Shown here piece by piece: positions 37,929 through 49,019 of a stretch of DNA of 64,000 nucleotides. The notes beneath the pieces are model-generated. The model was not told where the DNA came from. It was given only the letters and a program-made list of their open reading frames with translations, and made no database searches. The stretch is taken from contig NC_087064.1 of the NCBI RefSeq assembly GCF_963678635.1, positions 39,052,532-39,116,531 on the forward strand. The letters are read 5' to 3'. The DNA comes from Symsagittifera roscoffensis. Its lineage: Eukaryota; Xenacoelomorpha; Acoela; Convolutidae. Numbering within the stretch: the first letter of the stretch is position 1; each line of letters opens with the position of its first letter. A program made the translations under genes and the position numbers.

Positions 37929-38203
37929 GTTACTATTGCCCCACTCTTATACGTAGTATAATAGTATCACAAAATTTCAAAAGATAAAATAAAATATCAA
38001 CACACCCTATAGGGGACAGCGACCTCTCGCTTCGGTATCACTTTACCGCCACAGATGTCGGAAATCACTGCCTCACTTGAAATTAACCAATTCTTTAAAA
38101 AGCAGCAGTGATGGTTTCAAATAACAGACGAATAAAACTTTATCTTAAAGAAAAATTCTTACCTCAATTGGAACACTCCAAACGAACGAAGCCCAGGACA
38201 ATG

Positions 38204-38496
38204 TCTTCTCACGTGAGTGTGTCTTGCTTAATACACTCACCGAGGCCTTCTCTTATGTGTCCCGCGATTGCTCGAGCTGTCATATTGAGTAGATCAAGGC
38301 AACCTCCGTTCGAAAACATCTAGAGTCTAAGAAAAAGCTCTCCCACACTCCACACTCGGACACTTCCAAGTGCACGAGAGTATGGAACAACTTTCTCTTC
38401 TCAAGTGAGTGTGTCTTGCTTTATACACTCACCGAGGCCTTCTTTCATGTGTTCTCGGATTGCTCGAGCCTTCCTATTAGGTAGCTCAAGGCAACC
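38204..38496. repeat. Two direct copies of a 100-bp motif, spacing 192 bp
   Basis: 38,204-38,303 and 38,396-38,496 share TCTTCTCA.GTGAGTGTG, TCTTGCTT.ATACACTCACC, GAGGCCTTCT, CGATTGCTCGAGC-like words and end in CAAGGCAACC. Each copy can fold GAGTGT with ACACTC around a 12-base loop. The repeat lies upstream of the minus-strand gag. It may belong to a regulatory or LTR-like region, but I cannot show that. Confidence 0.8.
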
Positions 38497-38679
38497 ACAC
38501 AACCAAAATCACAATCGAAAAATTTTTGTTGGAATAATTCTGATGAACCCGATTTAGAATCGAAAGTTGATCGCAAATCTCCGGGTCAATTGGGCTGGTA
38601 TATCCCTAATACATACGTCTCGTGAGGTGGTTGACCTTCTACTTAGACCTTAAAAAGCTTATCGAATGATGTTTAATTT

Positions 38680-38905
38680 GTCCCGGAGGGTCCCTCCAAA
38701 TTTTCACTAGGGAGGGTTGTTAAAGGGCTTTAGTCACTTCGGAGGATTGTTAGGACACTTAGCTTACTCCGGAGGGTTACCTCACAGGGTACCTTAAGCA
38801 CCTAAGTTACTTCGGAGGATCCCCCTAAATTCACTAAGGAGGGTCAAAAATAGGATAAAAACGTGGTTTTATAAAAAAAAACTCTGCCGCTCGGAGGGAT
38901 CCCTA
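38680..38905. repeat. Irregular CGGAGG-containing repeats
   Basis: About six imperfect units with CGGAGGGT, GGGAGGGTTG, CGGAGGATTG, CGGAGGGTTAC, CGGAGGATCC and GGAGGGTC words, spaced roughly 25-45 bp, several preceded by a CACT or TTAC run. They resemble the more regular 25-bp repeats at 44,333-44,531 in the opposite arm. The core GGAGGGGTCC there is itself close to palindromic, so orientation cannot be judged. Confidence 0.6.
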
Positions 38906-41900
38906 AAAGTTGGACCTTCCGAACCAAGAAATTTTAAAAAAATTTTCATTCCCGAGTTTATCAACCTATAAACGGTTGGGGCTCAAAAAAATGGTCGCAA
39001 ACGTCGACTTACGGTACCAAATTTATTCCAATCGTTTTGTTAGTCTGAGAAATCAACAAAAACGCGTTTGCTAAATTGGCCTTTTGTCCCTACCTATATA
39101 GGTTCTCAGAGTGTTTTCCGCAATTCTTGCTGAAATTGCTTCAAATACATGGAACAAGCGTAGTAGCTCTGTACATTACTGGAATAATATAAAAAAACCA
39201 GACCAAAATTGTTTTGGAAACAAAAATTTGGTCAAAATCTATCAAATTTGGACTCTCCGATCCTTCCTTTTCCGGTCATTAGGTCTCTAGTTCTATCCCC
39301 TGACCTATTCGGAGGCTGACTCAAAAAATGTTCTAGCAGCCTAGCGCGTTATGCAAGCAGACTCCTAACGTAAAAATGTTTATTGCTCTTAGTCTAAGAA
39401 CTCAAAAACTCGATCCTCAAAACTTATTGACGAAATTCGAAAAATTACAAAAATTTTGATCGAAAATTTTAATTTCGCCAATTTTACTACGTCTTTTCCG
39501 CGCGGTTTCTCTACTTAGGGGGCTCTGACTACGAGGCAGCTCATTGTGTAGGATCTCCTTGCAATTCGAAAAAATTTAGATATCCAAAATTTCTGGGGTT
39601 AACAGTTTGGTCGAAAATCAGTATTTTTCGACAAAATTGGGGTGTTTCTTGGGTCTAAATGGGAGATAAGTAATATCTGATGAGGATAAAAACATATTCG
39701 TAGTCGTTAATCAATTTTACTATACCCTGCTTTGCACCAAAGTACCCGAATTAAGACCGTTAACTCGGATATTCGCAATCGATGGAGGGTGCAATCGGAC
39801 CGCGCCAATTGTGCCCCCACCACTTAAGTCTTAGTGAAATAGTACCCAAACGATAGTAAAATTGTGTTAACGATACCCAAAATTCGTTGTGGATGTTGTC
39901 TCTGTTGCCTCTTGTTGAGCCTGGAACATGTCTGTCAGCTTGCCACTCTATTCTCCGGTCAATGCAAAACTGTCATTAATGTGCTTGAATACTCAAACAA
40001 TACTGAAGGGAGGGTACCCAATCCACCACCAAAACACTCGATCTTTCGATCAAAACGATATAAATCAATCTGAAACAACAACAAACAGGAAGGTCAGATC
40101 ACATCCCGTCCTGAAACAATATATAAACTGTCATCTTATGTTTTTTTTTTTACTGTTTTTGGTCTTTTCGGGGTTTACTACTGTTTTTTTTTTACTTTTT
40201 TGTTTTCAAGCTAATTTATTTTTGCTTTTTCTTGGTTATACGCTGTTTTTGTTTGGTTTTACACTTTCTCTTTAATTGTTTTCGGTCCAAGGGTCTGTGG
40301 ATAAGCGAGCTCTAGACCTCTCACCTGACCCTCCGGCCCTCGGAAATGTCGGTCTTAACTAACTTAAAAAGTTAAATAGTACCAGACGGAGAGTCGGTAC
40401 CTTCCGCCTAATACAAAATAGGACATTAAGGCATCTAGCTACGGTATAATCGCGGAGCGGACTGTTCGTCGCTGAAACGTTTGCTGATCATCATGGTCTT
40501 CACCTTTAACAGGCCCACCCAGGAGCGCCATAAAAACGTCTATGTAACATTCGCCCAAAAACTAAATAGTGACGGAGCATTGAAAAAGCACCTATTGACG
40601 ACTAGCTGGTGTCAGTTACCTAAAATCTATCCGTTTTTCACCGTCTAGACCTAGCCAGTTGATTTTCTGTTCTGCTTAGGGCTAAGTAAAAAGTTACCAT
40701 TATTAGGCCATCAGTCACACGACATTTGATCAGCTGTCATTACATACAAAGATAACCACAAATTTGGGTCTCCGATCCCCACACTACGGGATTATCATTA
40801 AAAACACGGCTCGGATACCATATTTTACAAGGTTTTTAGTGACTGTTATATACCAAATCCATTGGAGATGGATTGACTCTTTCCTCTTTCTAGCTACTCA
40901 TGCTCTGAAATACAATAAAAAAATTGGAGTTAATTCAGCTATTCAGGGCATCACAGCAGCTAAAAAGGGTGTATTATAGTCTACTAAGTCGCTGGGCACC
41001 GGGCCTCCACTCTCTCTCAGATATAACTCCCTTATCTTCTCGATCTCGTGGCGCGGGAGGGTACTGTCCGCTCAGGATGCCACACTGGACCTTCCTTCCG
41101 CATGGTTTCCTTAAGATAGGCGTCTTATTGTGTCTTGTTACCCTGATAAGACGCTTCGTATTTCTAGCGTTTCTGCTAACTGTTTTTTGTTTTGTCAATT
41201 CGGTCTCTTTTTTTTCTGATTTTCATGCCAATTATGCCCGTTTTTGCTTTAATCACAAATAGACCGTAGAGAACCGAAACTTCGAAAACTAAAAAATTCA
41301 GAACATTCTGACCCTCCTTTTTACTGATAATCGATTGATAAGGCCTTTATCGTCATTTTTTCAGTACCGCGGCAGGTTTGACTGTGCCAATCCGTGGGAA
41401 CGGCACACCAAGACCCTTCCGGATTCTTGAATCCGACCGATGAGCTTCCTTTTTGCCGACCAGGAAGGGTAGCAAAATCCTCCCATTAGCCTTTCTGATT
41501 CTTGGGAACTGCAGCTGCACAATTGTTAGAGTTCGGAATGTGTGACTTTTGACCAGAATGTACAAAAATGCTAAGTCGGAATTCGAACTTCATTTTTTTT
41601 AATGCATCTGACCGAAAAGGTTGACAATTTTAACGAATTAGTGGTCTTAATTGTGCATTTTAACGACTGAAGAAGGGTTCAAATCGTTCGAAAAAAAAGA
41701 CACGTAACAATTTCGCACACTTTGAGAACCGCAAGTACAGAAAAACAGTATTCTCAACAAGAACAACAATAAAATTAGACACAGAAGAGTCAGACGAGAA
41801 ATACGAACGATAATAACATTATTGTGACGACAACCATTCCGAGTTGTAGCGATTGTGACTCTCCAATCGTTACAACCCGAATCCTGAAAATTAGGCAGGG

Positions 41901-43722
41901 TGTTAGAACGGCGTGTCCAGCCTTTCCGAAAGAAATGAGACCGTTAATTACCCGGAGTCCAGAATCCGAAGAAGTCTCGGGAGAAGAACTCAAACTGTGT
42001 TTTATAAACTTTTAGCTTCCTGGAGATGTCCTGAGTTGAATTCAATTAACATCTAAAATCAATTTTAGACAATGAGAAGCTAGGAGTTAAGGGAAAGGGT
42101 TGATCCATCTTCGATGGAGATGATGATTTTTATCTACTGAACAAAAACAATATTGATATCAAAAATATGTAGTAGCCCTGATTTTAGGAGTGACTCAGTC
42201 ATGGGCTCACTATTTCTGCATGTAAGTAAGTTAATTAGAGCGTTCTGTCGAAGCCGGAAACAGTAACATTTTCGTCGACCCGATGTTAGAAAGACCAGCA
42301 AAAGAACTGGCCTTGGCAGAGACGGTGAAAAGCATGTAGATCCGTGTTTAAACGCTGGACAATCGTTTTATAACCTAGCTTTATTTTCCTATATGTACTT
42401 CCGGGCGAATGTTACATAGATGTTTTATGGCGCTCCTGTGTGTTATTTTTTTTATTTTCATGACCGGCAGAACCGTTAACGAGCACTCCGCGTCGAGCGG
42501 ATGCTCAAAATGACGCCCTAACCATCGGTAAGGAACGGTAGTTAGGAACGAGGAAGCCTTCCGGATTCCCGAAAATAGCTTTTTAACCTAGTTAAGACCG
42601 AATTATCACGTACCAGGAAGATTGGGGCGATTGGTCTTCCCGTCGTTCCCCGAGAAATTTGTGACCAAAAACGTTTAAAGATATACAGAAAACCAAAAAA
42701 AAGTCGTATAGTACCTAAGAAAAAACAAAAAACAATTAAATAATCGAAAAACCAAAAACAGTTAAAAAAATATAAAAAATCAGTAGAAATCATCCCCCAG
42801 ACCAGATGTGATCCGACCCTCCCGTTTGTTGTTGTTAGATATTTTGTTGTTACAGGCATTTTTATCAGTCAGGATTGTTACCCGTTTGTGGCCCGTTTGT
42901 GGCCCGTTTGTTGTGCTTGTACTGTAGGGATATTTGAGTAATTAACCACGTTAATGCTACTTTGCGCCCAAACCGCAACGTTCTCGGGATTAGAGCAGAA
43001 GACTAATCCTGCAAGCAGTTCAGAAGCAACAAGAAGGGGCTCAAGGGCAACAACAATCGACTGTTGGGTATTGTTAACAAGTTTTGTTTCCCTTTTGGTA
43101 CAAAAATTAAGATAAAAATCTGTGGGGGGCTCGACAGTGACTGCACTGATGTGACCCTCCACCGAATTGCGAATTTCCGAGTTAAGCACCTTAATTCGGA
43201 TATTGAAAAATCCCGGAGAGGTATAATCTTACAAGTATTACAATTTATACAGCCTATATTAATACTCCTATACCGTTTTCAGCGCAGACCGGTTTTTAAT
43301 GTCAAAATAGCGATGTTTTGATGCCCCACAAATCGCAATTTTTGAGATGTCGATATTTTTTGAAACGGAAAAAAGCGATAAATTAGTGAGTTACCTCGTA
43401 ACAAAAATAGTTATAGGGTGGAACCGGTTAAGTTCAGTTCCGAATTGGTTGGGACTAATTGCCGAATTTTCTTGATTTTTGAAAAAACGAAACGCTACAA
43501 AATAAGAAAAGTTTACAGTAAAGAGTTAGGACAGTAAAAATTGTTGTTCGGACAACGTAAACTAGACAGGTTTTAAAGCCCATTTGCCAAAAACCATCCG
43601 GGTTACAGTGAAATCGGACTTAACGTTTTTGATTTAGTGGATTCATCAATCCGAAAGGGTCCAAATAGCATTGTTTTTTTAGACAAATTTTTTCATCTTG
43701 AACGTTTTAGATCGGGTTTTTT

Positions 43723-44332
43723 GCATTGAACTGTAAAACCTTACGCCTTTTTAGCTCGAATCAGAAGTTTTTAGGTCAAAAAGATAAAAATAGCGAAAAA
43801 ATTAGGCGGAAGCTAAAAGAGAGAAAATTTTTGATTCATAGAAAAAATACGATTTGGTTAATAACTTTGGAACTACTGGACAGATCCAGTTGATCTTGGT
43901 CCAATTGATCAAAAATTAGGTGAGCTTACTCATAGAGCTTTCAAACATTCAAAAAAGTAAGCGCAAAAACTTTTTGCAAAATTTACCAATTTGGAAGGTA
44001 GACCCTTCACGTTTTGAAAATTTTTTTTTGAAAAGCTCTGACACCCCTACCAAAGCGTAGTAACGGCTGAATAAGGCAATTTTACGCTGATCTAGACAAA
44101 AAGGGAGGGCTAAGGAACCAAGAAAACCATATTCGAATCAAGACTAAGCTAGTCATAAGACCCTTCACAGTTGAGTAGAATAGTAAAATAAGAGGCTGAA
44201 CTACAATCCGTAAGGGCCTAGGGACGGAAAATACACCCTTCCTAGTTAATTCCTACAGCATAAAAGCATCGATGAACGTATCCGGAAGGGTCTCGGTTGA
44301 GATTTTAAAAGGCCCGGAAAAGTTTTTTTACA
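43723..44332. other. Gene-free stretch in the right palindrome arm
   Basis: AT-rich DNA without recognisable coding sequence. It contains words that pair with the left arm, such as TAAGCT at 44,145-44,150 with AGCTTA at 38,761-38,766, and CCAATTTGGAAGGTAGACCC near 43,990. Several CCCTTC/GGAAGGG words occur between 44,000 and 44,300 and lead into the regular 25-bp repeat. Nothing else is seen. Confidence 0.7.
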
Positions 44333-44531
44333 AACCGGGAGGGGTCCTATTTTTGCCAATCCGGAGGGGTCCTATTTTTGCCAATCCAGAGGGGTCCTAA
44401 TTTTGCCAACCCGGAAGGGTCCTATTTTGCCAATCCGGGGGGGTTCTAGTTTTGCCAATCCGGAGAGGTCCCAGTTTTCCCATTCAGGAAGTGTCCTATT
44501 TTCATCAATCCGGAAGGGTCCTATTTTTGTC
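44333..44531. repeat. Minisatellite: eight copies of a 25-bp unit
   Basis: Consensus AATCCGGAGGGGTCCTATTT followed by TTGCC. Eight consecutive copies run from 44,333 to 44,531, most of exactly 25 bases and one of 24, with point changes (CCAGAGG, GGGGGGTTC, GGAGAGGTCCC). The left arm has no equally regular array at the mirrored position (about 38,384-38,580), so the expansion happened after the arms were formed. Confidence 0.93.
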
Positions 44532-45269
44532 AAAACATAGGTAGACAAAAAGAAAAATGAAGAGTAAAGAATATTAGGTTATTAGGTGTCAGGCTAGAAA
44601 CCAGTGACTGCTCTGGTAACTTCCCTTTTAAAAAGACCAGAGTTAAACAAAACAGGTCTAGAACCGGATATTTGCGACACTAAGTCTAAATTGAATAAGA
44701 GTTTGTCACTGACTTGTGTGGATTAAAATCCAATTCATTTTTTGGAAAAGTGACTGCCTTGAGGATTTTAGTAGGTCTAGCTCGGGCAACCCGAAGGCAG
44801 ATAGGTAACACAGGACTCGGTGGGTGCAATAGACACCCACTTGAGAAAATACTGAACTCAAGTTTTGTTTGTTTGTTGCGGCACCGAACAGGGAAAGCTC
44901 TTTCTTTAGAAACAAGTTCGACTTATGTTTTGCGAATAACTAAAGTACAAAACACATTTGTTTTTCTTGAAAATATTTTTATTTTCCTTCGTTTTTGGTT
45001 TTAAATCAATAATATCTGCACTTGATTGGGTAGTGAGTACACTATTTTTTAAATATTTTGATATCATCAGACTGTGCTAGCTTCATATCTTACAACTAAG
45101 AATCGATCATTAAGAATAAAATGTTTACACGCTGTACTGTGATAAAATACAAGGATCGTGGTCACTATTTAAGTGAAACTTTTGAAATTTATTGCGTTGT
45201 GTCATTATTATCAGTAGTCAAACAATAAGATCATTAGCAATCGAAGCAGCAAGAAGTGATAAATCGAAA
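44532..45269. other. Upstream region of plus-strand gag
   Basis: No gene is recognised. AT-rich DNA with TTTATTTTCC, TATTTTTTAAATATTTTG and other weak promoter-like words. Near its end it shares short blocks with the reverse complement of 37,586-37,780: ATACAAGGA (45,148), CATTAT..AATAAGAT (45,210-45,235) and GAAGCAGC.AG (45,243), the last just before the start codon of both gag copies. This may be the 5' leader of the element. I found no LTR boundary and no convincing tRNA primer site. Confidence 0.5.
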
Positions 45270-46270
45270 ATGAGTACGGACAAGTCAAGGATACCTAAAT
45301 TAAGTGATAGCTTTAAGAAATTTATACCAGAGAAAAAAAGAAAAGCAATGAACAACCCTTTTGAGGAAAAAATCGCACGAACCCGGATCGACAAAGGCGA
45401 AAAGTTTCAGATGGAATGGTTGAAACCAGGAGTCAAAAATCCTCAGAAGGACAAAAGGCAATGTTAGAAGTATAGGTCCATCCGGACCCTGCCATAGATG
45501 AGAGTCGGGCGGGACATGGATCAAAAGGGAGTGGAAACAGAAGATTGGCAAGTGAATCTACTCAGGTAGAACAAGGCCAAGATTTTGCCACTCCCACCGG
45601 GACTCTAGACCGGGAAAAGATGTCGGAACTGTCCGACATCTCTACTGAAAACGTGGCGACTACAAGATCACCGACTGACAACACTATGATGCATGGTGTG
45701 ACGGAGAAACCAGCAAAGTCCTCCTCGTTTTCAGAAAGAGTGAAGAATACTTTGAGAAACTTCTTTTCATTTACCATGGGAACGGGTACAGGCAATGAAG
45801 CAGAAACCCAGAAAGAGGAGGAGGACGATGACGAACAGGATGACTTTGGATCTCAAACAAGCCTCGGTAGTTCGACTCAGGTTAATGATTCAAACACCAT
45901 TGAAGAGAATGGCTCTACGGACCGATTTGGTGTGGTCAGGACAAAAAGCAAGACCACAAATGGATCAAACCAGTCAAGAATCTTTGTGACCATGACGCGT
46001 TCGGAAGTGCGACCTGGGAAGAACAGAAATGCAGGTCCATGTAACCCACCAGCGGATCCAGAAGCGGACCCAGAAGCGGATTATGAGGAGAGGTTGATGC
46101 AGAGAATTAAGACTCGAGTCTCGACCAGCACCAAGCTGCCTGGAACCGATAGGATGACACCACCTTTTGTGACGCCACAAGTTGAGAACGGAGCATCAAG
46201 CGAAGAAGCTTTGACCAACATAGTGAACAGCATAGGGGAACAAAACGAACAGATGTCCTTGACTGAGTGA
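45270..46270 (+). pseudogene. Gag N-terminal region
   Basis: ATG at 45,270 (MSTDKSRIPKLSDSFKKF) is preferred over the in-frame ATG at 45,192, because the minus-strand Gag also starts with MST and both have GAAGCAGC just upstream. That frame stops at 45,467. A second frame of 241 codons at 45,545-46,270 carries acidic, Ser/Thr-rich sequence (EEEDDDEQDDFGSQTSLG) and a DPEADPEADYEE repeat. No catalytic motif is present. The region is low in complexity and poorly conserved with the minus-strand copy, as usual for matrix-like Gag N-termini. The role in particle assembly is inferred from position only. Confidence 0.7.
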
Positions 46271-47300
46271 ATAAGAGAGGGCAGTCCACGTCGAGAGAGA
46301 GAGCCTGCGAGAAGAGATCAACTGCAACAGACAAGAAGTTAGCAGAAGCGAAAAACGCTTGAAGGAGAGAACGGATGAACACTTGGCCAAAAATTTGGGG
46401 CCAATGACGAGGGAAGCTGAGCAAAGAGAGTTATGGTTGAGAGATGACATGGAGAAGTTGAGAGTTTAGCAAGAGCAGACTCTTGGGACTCTTGACACGA
46501 AGATAGATGCGATGATGGAGAGGCGATTTCAGGCTATCATGGATAGGTTGGATGGGCTACTAGGAAACAGGAGTGGATCGAAGAATGGGGAAACAAACTC
46601 AGTAGAACCCTGCAGGAAGCCGAGAGTGAACTTCAATGAGCAACCCAATAGAAGAAAGACATTTGGATCCACTAGAGGAAGGGGCCTTTCATCCAGATAT
46701 GCCATAGGAGACAACAGGCCACGGGGCCCAAATATCAGAGGAAGTTCAACTGGCAACAGACCGGCCTCAAACGAACGATCGACGCAAGACACACATGCGA
46801 CAGGAAGATGTGATTCCATGAACTGGAATCAAGCTAATCAAGGAAGAAATTATTCCAGAGAATCGAACAGGAGGGAGAACCCAGAGCCTCTATCACGCGG
46901 CAACGATGCTCAAGCGGGGCATTCAATGGGTGCGACATCAATGGCCACAGCCTTTGAACCTTCGAACAGGTCCTTGGTAACTTTCGTCACGAGGTTATCT
47001 AGAACCAGTGAACGCAGTGAAAAGTCAAGAAGGGGATTTAAGAAACCAAGACGCTATAAAGACAAATCTGATGGCTGTATTGATATCTGGATAGATGTTA
47101 AGACAAGAATGCAGTGCGCTCACCAGCAACTTGGAGGGGACAGCCCTAAACTGCGTGATGGCCAAAAGCAATACCAGTGGGACACAGCTGAGAAAATCGT
47201 TGAAATCTTGTTGAATCGTTTTGGCTACGGATTACAAGGACGCCAAGCGATGATGAATCGGAGGTAACGTAAAGACGAGACAATAAACCACAATAAACAA
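46271..47300 (+). pseudogene. Gag middle region, coiled coil to capsid start
   Basis: A frame of 251 codons at 46,512-47,267 begins MMERRFQAIMDRLDGLLG, then a basic Arg/Asn-rich stretch (RGRGLSSRYAIGDNRPRG). It ends with the conserved capsid entry FEPSNRSLVTFVTRLSRTSE, KPRRYKDKSDGCIDIWIDV and TAEKIVEILLNRFG. The minus-strand copy has FEPLNKSLETFSTKLSKSTE and KSYKDESDG at the same place. Here the frame is open across the point where the minus-strand copies have TGA. 46,271-46,511 holds a broken charged helix (multiple stops). Capsid identity is inferred from order and homology within the window. Confidence 0.8.
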
Positions 47301-47979
47301 ATTTTTAGATGATTTTGGGATGCTTAGAAGGCGTAGTCAACCAGATGAGTCAAACAATAGGATGAGCCTAGCAGTAGCCTCAAAATTTATCAACGGTGCG
47401 AAGAGTGACGAGCTTTAAACGATGTTGGCGACACATTACACACCGCTTTCAACCAATGCGCCTACACCAGAGGAATTGAGAGTTCAGTCAAAGTAGTATC
47501 TCCTACTAAAGCCTCGAATGAGATCTGGCTATTACAAAAACAATTATGGCAATTTTAAAAATGGACCAGCAAACCAAGGTAACAACTGGTACAAACCTAG
47601 GGGCGATATGGACAAGAGACGCTCTTGTGCAAATTGCAGTTCCACGGACCATCATGTGTCAGCATGCCCAACCTACAAACAGGGCATGAAAGCAATATGC
47701 TTCAGCCTCAAAGATGAAGATGCCACAGAAGTCGATCATGAGGATTTCATGAGGGGAGTGATGGCGAAATTTGGCTCAAGGTGTTTCCTTTGTAACTTGG
47801 AGGGTCATTTTATATCGGAGTGTCCACAGTTTTGGAATGTTGTGGCGGTTATCAAGCATCTAAGGCATGAGGAAGCTTTATCGGGTGTGAAAGCCAGCAA
47901 GGCGCGCCTGTTGAGGGAAGCGGAGGCACGCAGAAAGAGAAACCGCAAGAGCTGGCAACCAAGAAGATGCAGGCAGTAA
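47301..47979 (+). pseudogene. Gag capsid end and nucleocapsid with two CCHC knuckles
   Basis: LRRRSQPDESNNRMSLAVAS and THYTPLSTNAPTPEELRVQS match the minus-strand capsid. Stops at 47,416-47,418 (TAA) and 47,494-47,496 (TAG) interrupt the frame, which is then open from 47,518. Knuckle 1, CANCSSTDHHVSAC, is at 47,626-47,667; knuckle 2, CFLCNLEGHFISEC, is at 47,782-47,823. Both fit CX2CX4HX4C exactly. A basic tail (RREAEARRKRNRKSWQPRRC-like) follows and ends at 47,979. Such knuckles bind the element's RNA during packaging. Zinc ligands are intact although the gene is dead. Confidence 0.9.
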
Positions 47980-48080
47980 CGGAAGGGATACGTGAATCGG
48001 AACCGGTGACTGCGGTAGGCGATTTCAAAATCGACTTTAAGGCAGCAGCAAGAGATGCCTTATACAGAGTCCAGTAGGAA

Positions 48081-48623
48081 TTGGCGACGAAGGAGATCGA
48101 ACAAGAGGTGAAGCTCGAACTAGAGAAAGAGAAAATTCAGGAAAAGTTAGACGCCTTCGAGGCGTCGGAAATTGAAGAAAGGAAAGCACCAAGCAGTTTG
48201 AGCATGAAACTAAAAGTGATCTCTGGGCAGACATTCGGCATGGTACCACAAGGAAGCAGAATACAGTCAATATTTTCAGTTGCGGGGCATCAGGTGATCA
48301 GGAACCTACGTGAACCCTCAGAATTCACTACCATGCATTTAAACACATATGCAGGTTATCTGAGACAGGTAGAGCCACGCACTGAGTCAAGGGTTGTGCG
48401 AGCCTTGTTGAAAACGGGTGGCCCTCGAATCAAGAAAATCCATGGGCGCTATGTGGAAGTCTATGGACAGTATCAGGTGATGTTGAACGTTCACGGGATC
48501 AGTATCTACACTAGGACCTACGTCACAACAGATATCGAACAAATGGGGCAGATCTGTTTGGGTCAGGAAGAACTAAAGGTCCGTAGAATCGGCCATGATG
48601 CCATGGTGACCGAGTACACATAG
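48081..48623 (+). pseudogene. Conserved pre-protease domain
   Basis: 180 codons. After a charged helix (EIEQEVKLELEKEKIQEKLD) comes MKLKVISGQTFGMVPQGS, FSVAGHQVIRNLREPSE, HLNTYAGYLRQVEPRTES, VVRALLKTGGPRIKK, MLNVHGISIYTRTYVTT and GQEELKVRRIGHDAM. The same domain is at 32,739-33,201 on the minus strand. The family evidently maintained it between nucleocapsid and protease. I do not recognise a named fold; the alternating hydrophobic pattern suggests beta structure. The frame ends 14 bases before the protease ATG, in another frame. Confidence 0.82.
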
Positions 48624-48637
48624 GGTACGAGGCAGAT

Positions 48638-49013
48638 GTGACTGCACATCTGCTAGACACCAATGGGAAGAAAATTGGAGTAACAGGACTACTGGATACA
48701 GGAGCTGTGGTAAGCGTGATCCCAATAAAGACATGGGAAAGTGGGCTTCACCAGGTAAGATCTAAATCCAACGAACCTCAGATTCGCGGCCGCCAACCGC
48801 GGAGCAATCTACGTGACCGGAAGAACACCAATGACAGTCCTTCACATGGGAGGACGCAATATTTGGATGAGCTTCCTGGTGGTTGAGAACTTGGGCCGTG
48901 ATTTCGTCAGGAACTTTGGCGCGATGATTGACTTGAGCAACGGCCTAATAAAGGTTAGAAATCCGGACCGGAAGTATTTTAAGAGACCAATTAATAGAAT
49001 AATAACAGATTAA
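48638..49013 (+). pseudogene. Retroviral-type aspartic protease, frameshifted
   Basis: MTAHLLDTNGKKIGVTGLLD leads to the active-site loop DTGAVVSVIP (Asp codon 48,695-48,697). The frame then runs off into unrelated residues at about 48,745, while the correct continuation (MTVLHMGGRNIWMSFLVVEN, then RDFVRNFGAMIDLSNGL) is found in another frame from 48,813. The break therefore lies between these points. The minus-strand copy at 32,448-32,738 has the unbroken order. In the family the enzyme matures Gag-Pol in the particle. This copy would be inactive. Confidence 0.9.
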
Positions 49014-49019
49014 AACAAG

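Larger units (their letters stand above)
37586..41440. repeat. Left arm of the giant imperfect palindrome (non-coding part)
   Basis: No gene is seen here. The sequence pairs in inverted orientation with 41,480-45,269. Collinear blocks by eye: 37,762-37,769 with 45,148-45,156; 38,759-38,767 with 44,144-44,152; 38,911-38,940 with 43,970-44,000; 39,222-39,265 with 43,648-43,693; 39,746-39,790 with 43,154-43,199 (about 38 of 46 bases); 40,074-40,110 with 42,800-42,836 (32 of 37); 40,521-40,556 with 42,403-42,437 (about 34 of 36); 40,634-40,660 with 42,302-42,331; 40,857-40,910 with 42,063-42,120; 40,926-40,965 with 42,010-42,053. Coordinate sums stay at 82,883-82,984, so there is little net length change. 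Confidence 0.88.
41480..45269. repeat. Right arm of the giant imperfect palindrome (non-coding part)
   Basis: Inverted partner of 37,586-41,440; the block list is given there. The centre falls near 41.45 kb, with no clear spacer. A small perfect hairpin (CGGATTC, two bases, GAATCCG) lies at 41,419-41,434, and an ACCCTTCC/GGAAGGGT pair lies at 41,413-41,420 and 41,463-41,470. T-rich tracts at 40,140-40,280 correspond to A-rich tracts at 42,640-42,785. Short hydrophobic reading frames in both tracts are products of the T-runs. No gene is seen. Confidence 0.88.

Noticed and set aside
39928-42859. Hydrophobic frames at 39,928-40,275 (+) and 42,542-42,859 (-), as membrane proteins
   Set aside because: They come from T-rich tracts (TTT codons give Phe) in the two palindrome arms. 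No conserved residues beyond what the DNA similarity gives.
42881-42914. Three CCCGTTTGTGG-like words in a row as a functional site
   Set aside because: Too short and isolated; a simple local slippage product.
39866-43078. The central palindrome as an ordinary foldback or TIR DNA transposon
   Set aside because: No transposase frame and no clear outer ends or target-site duplications. The inverted similarity continues past 38.9/44.0 kb to the gag genes, so a simple TIR element does not explain it.
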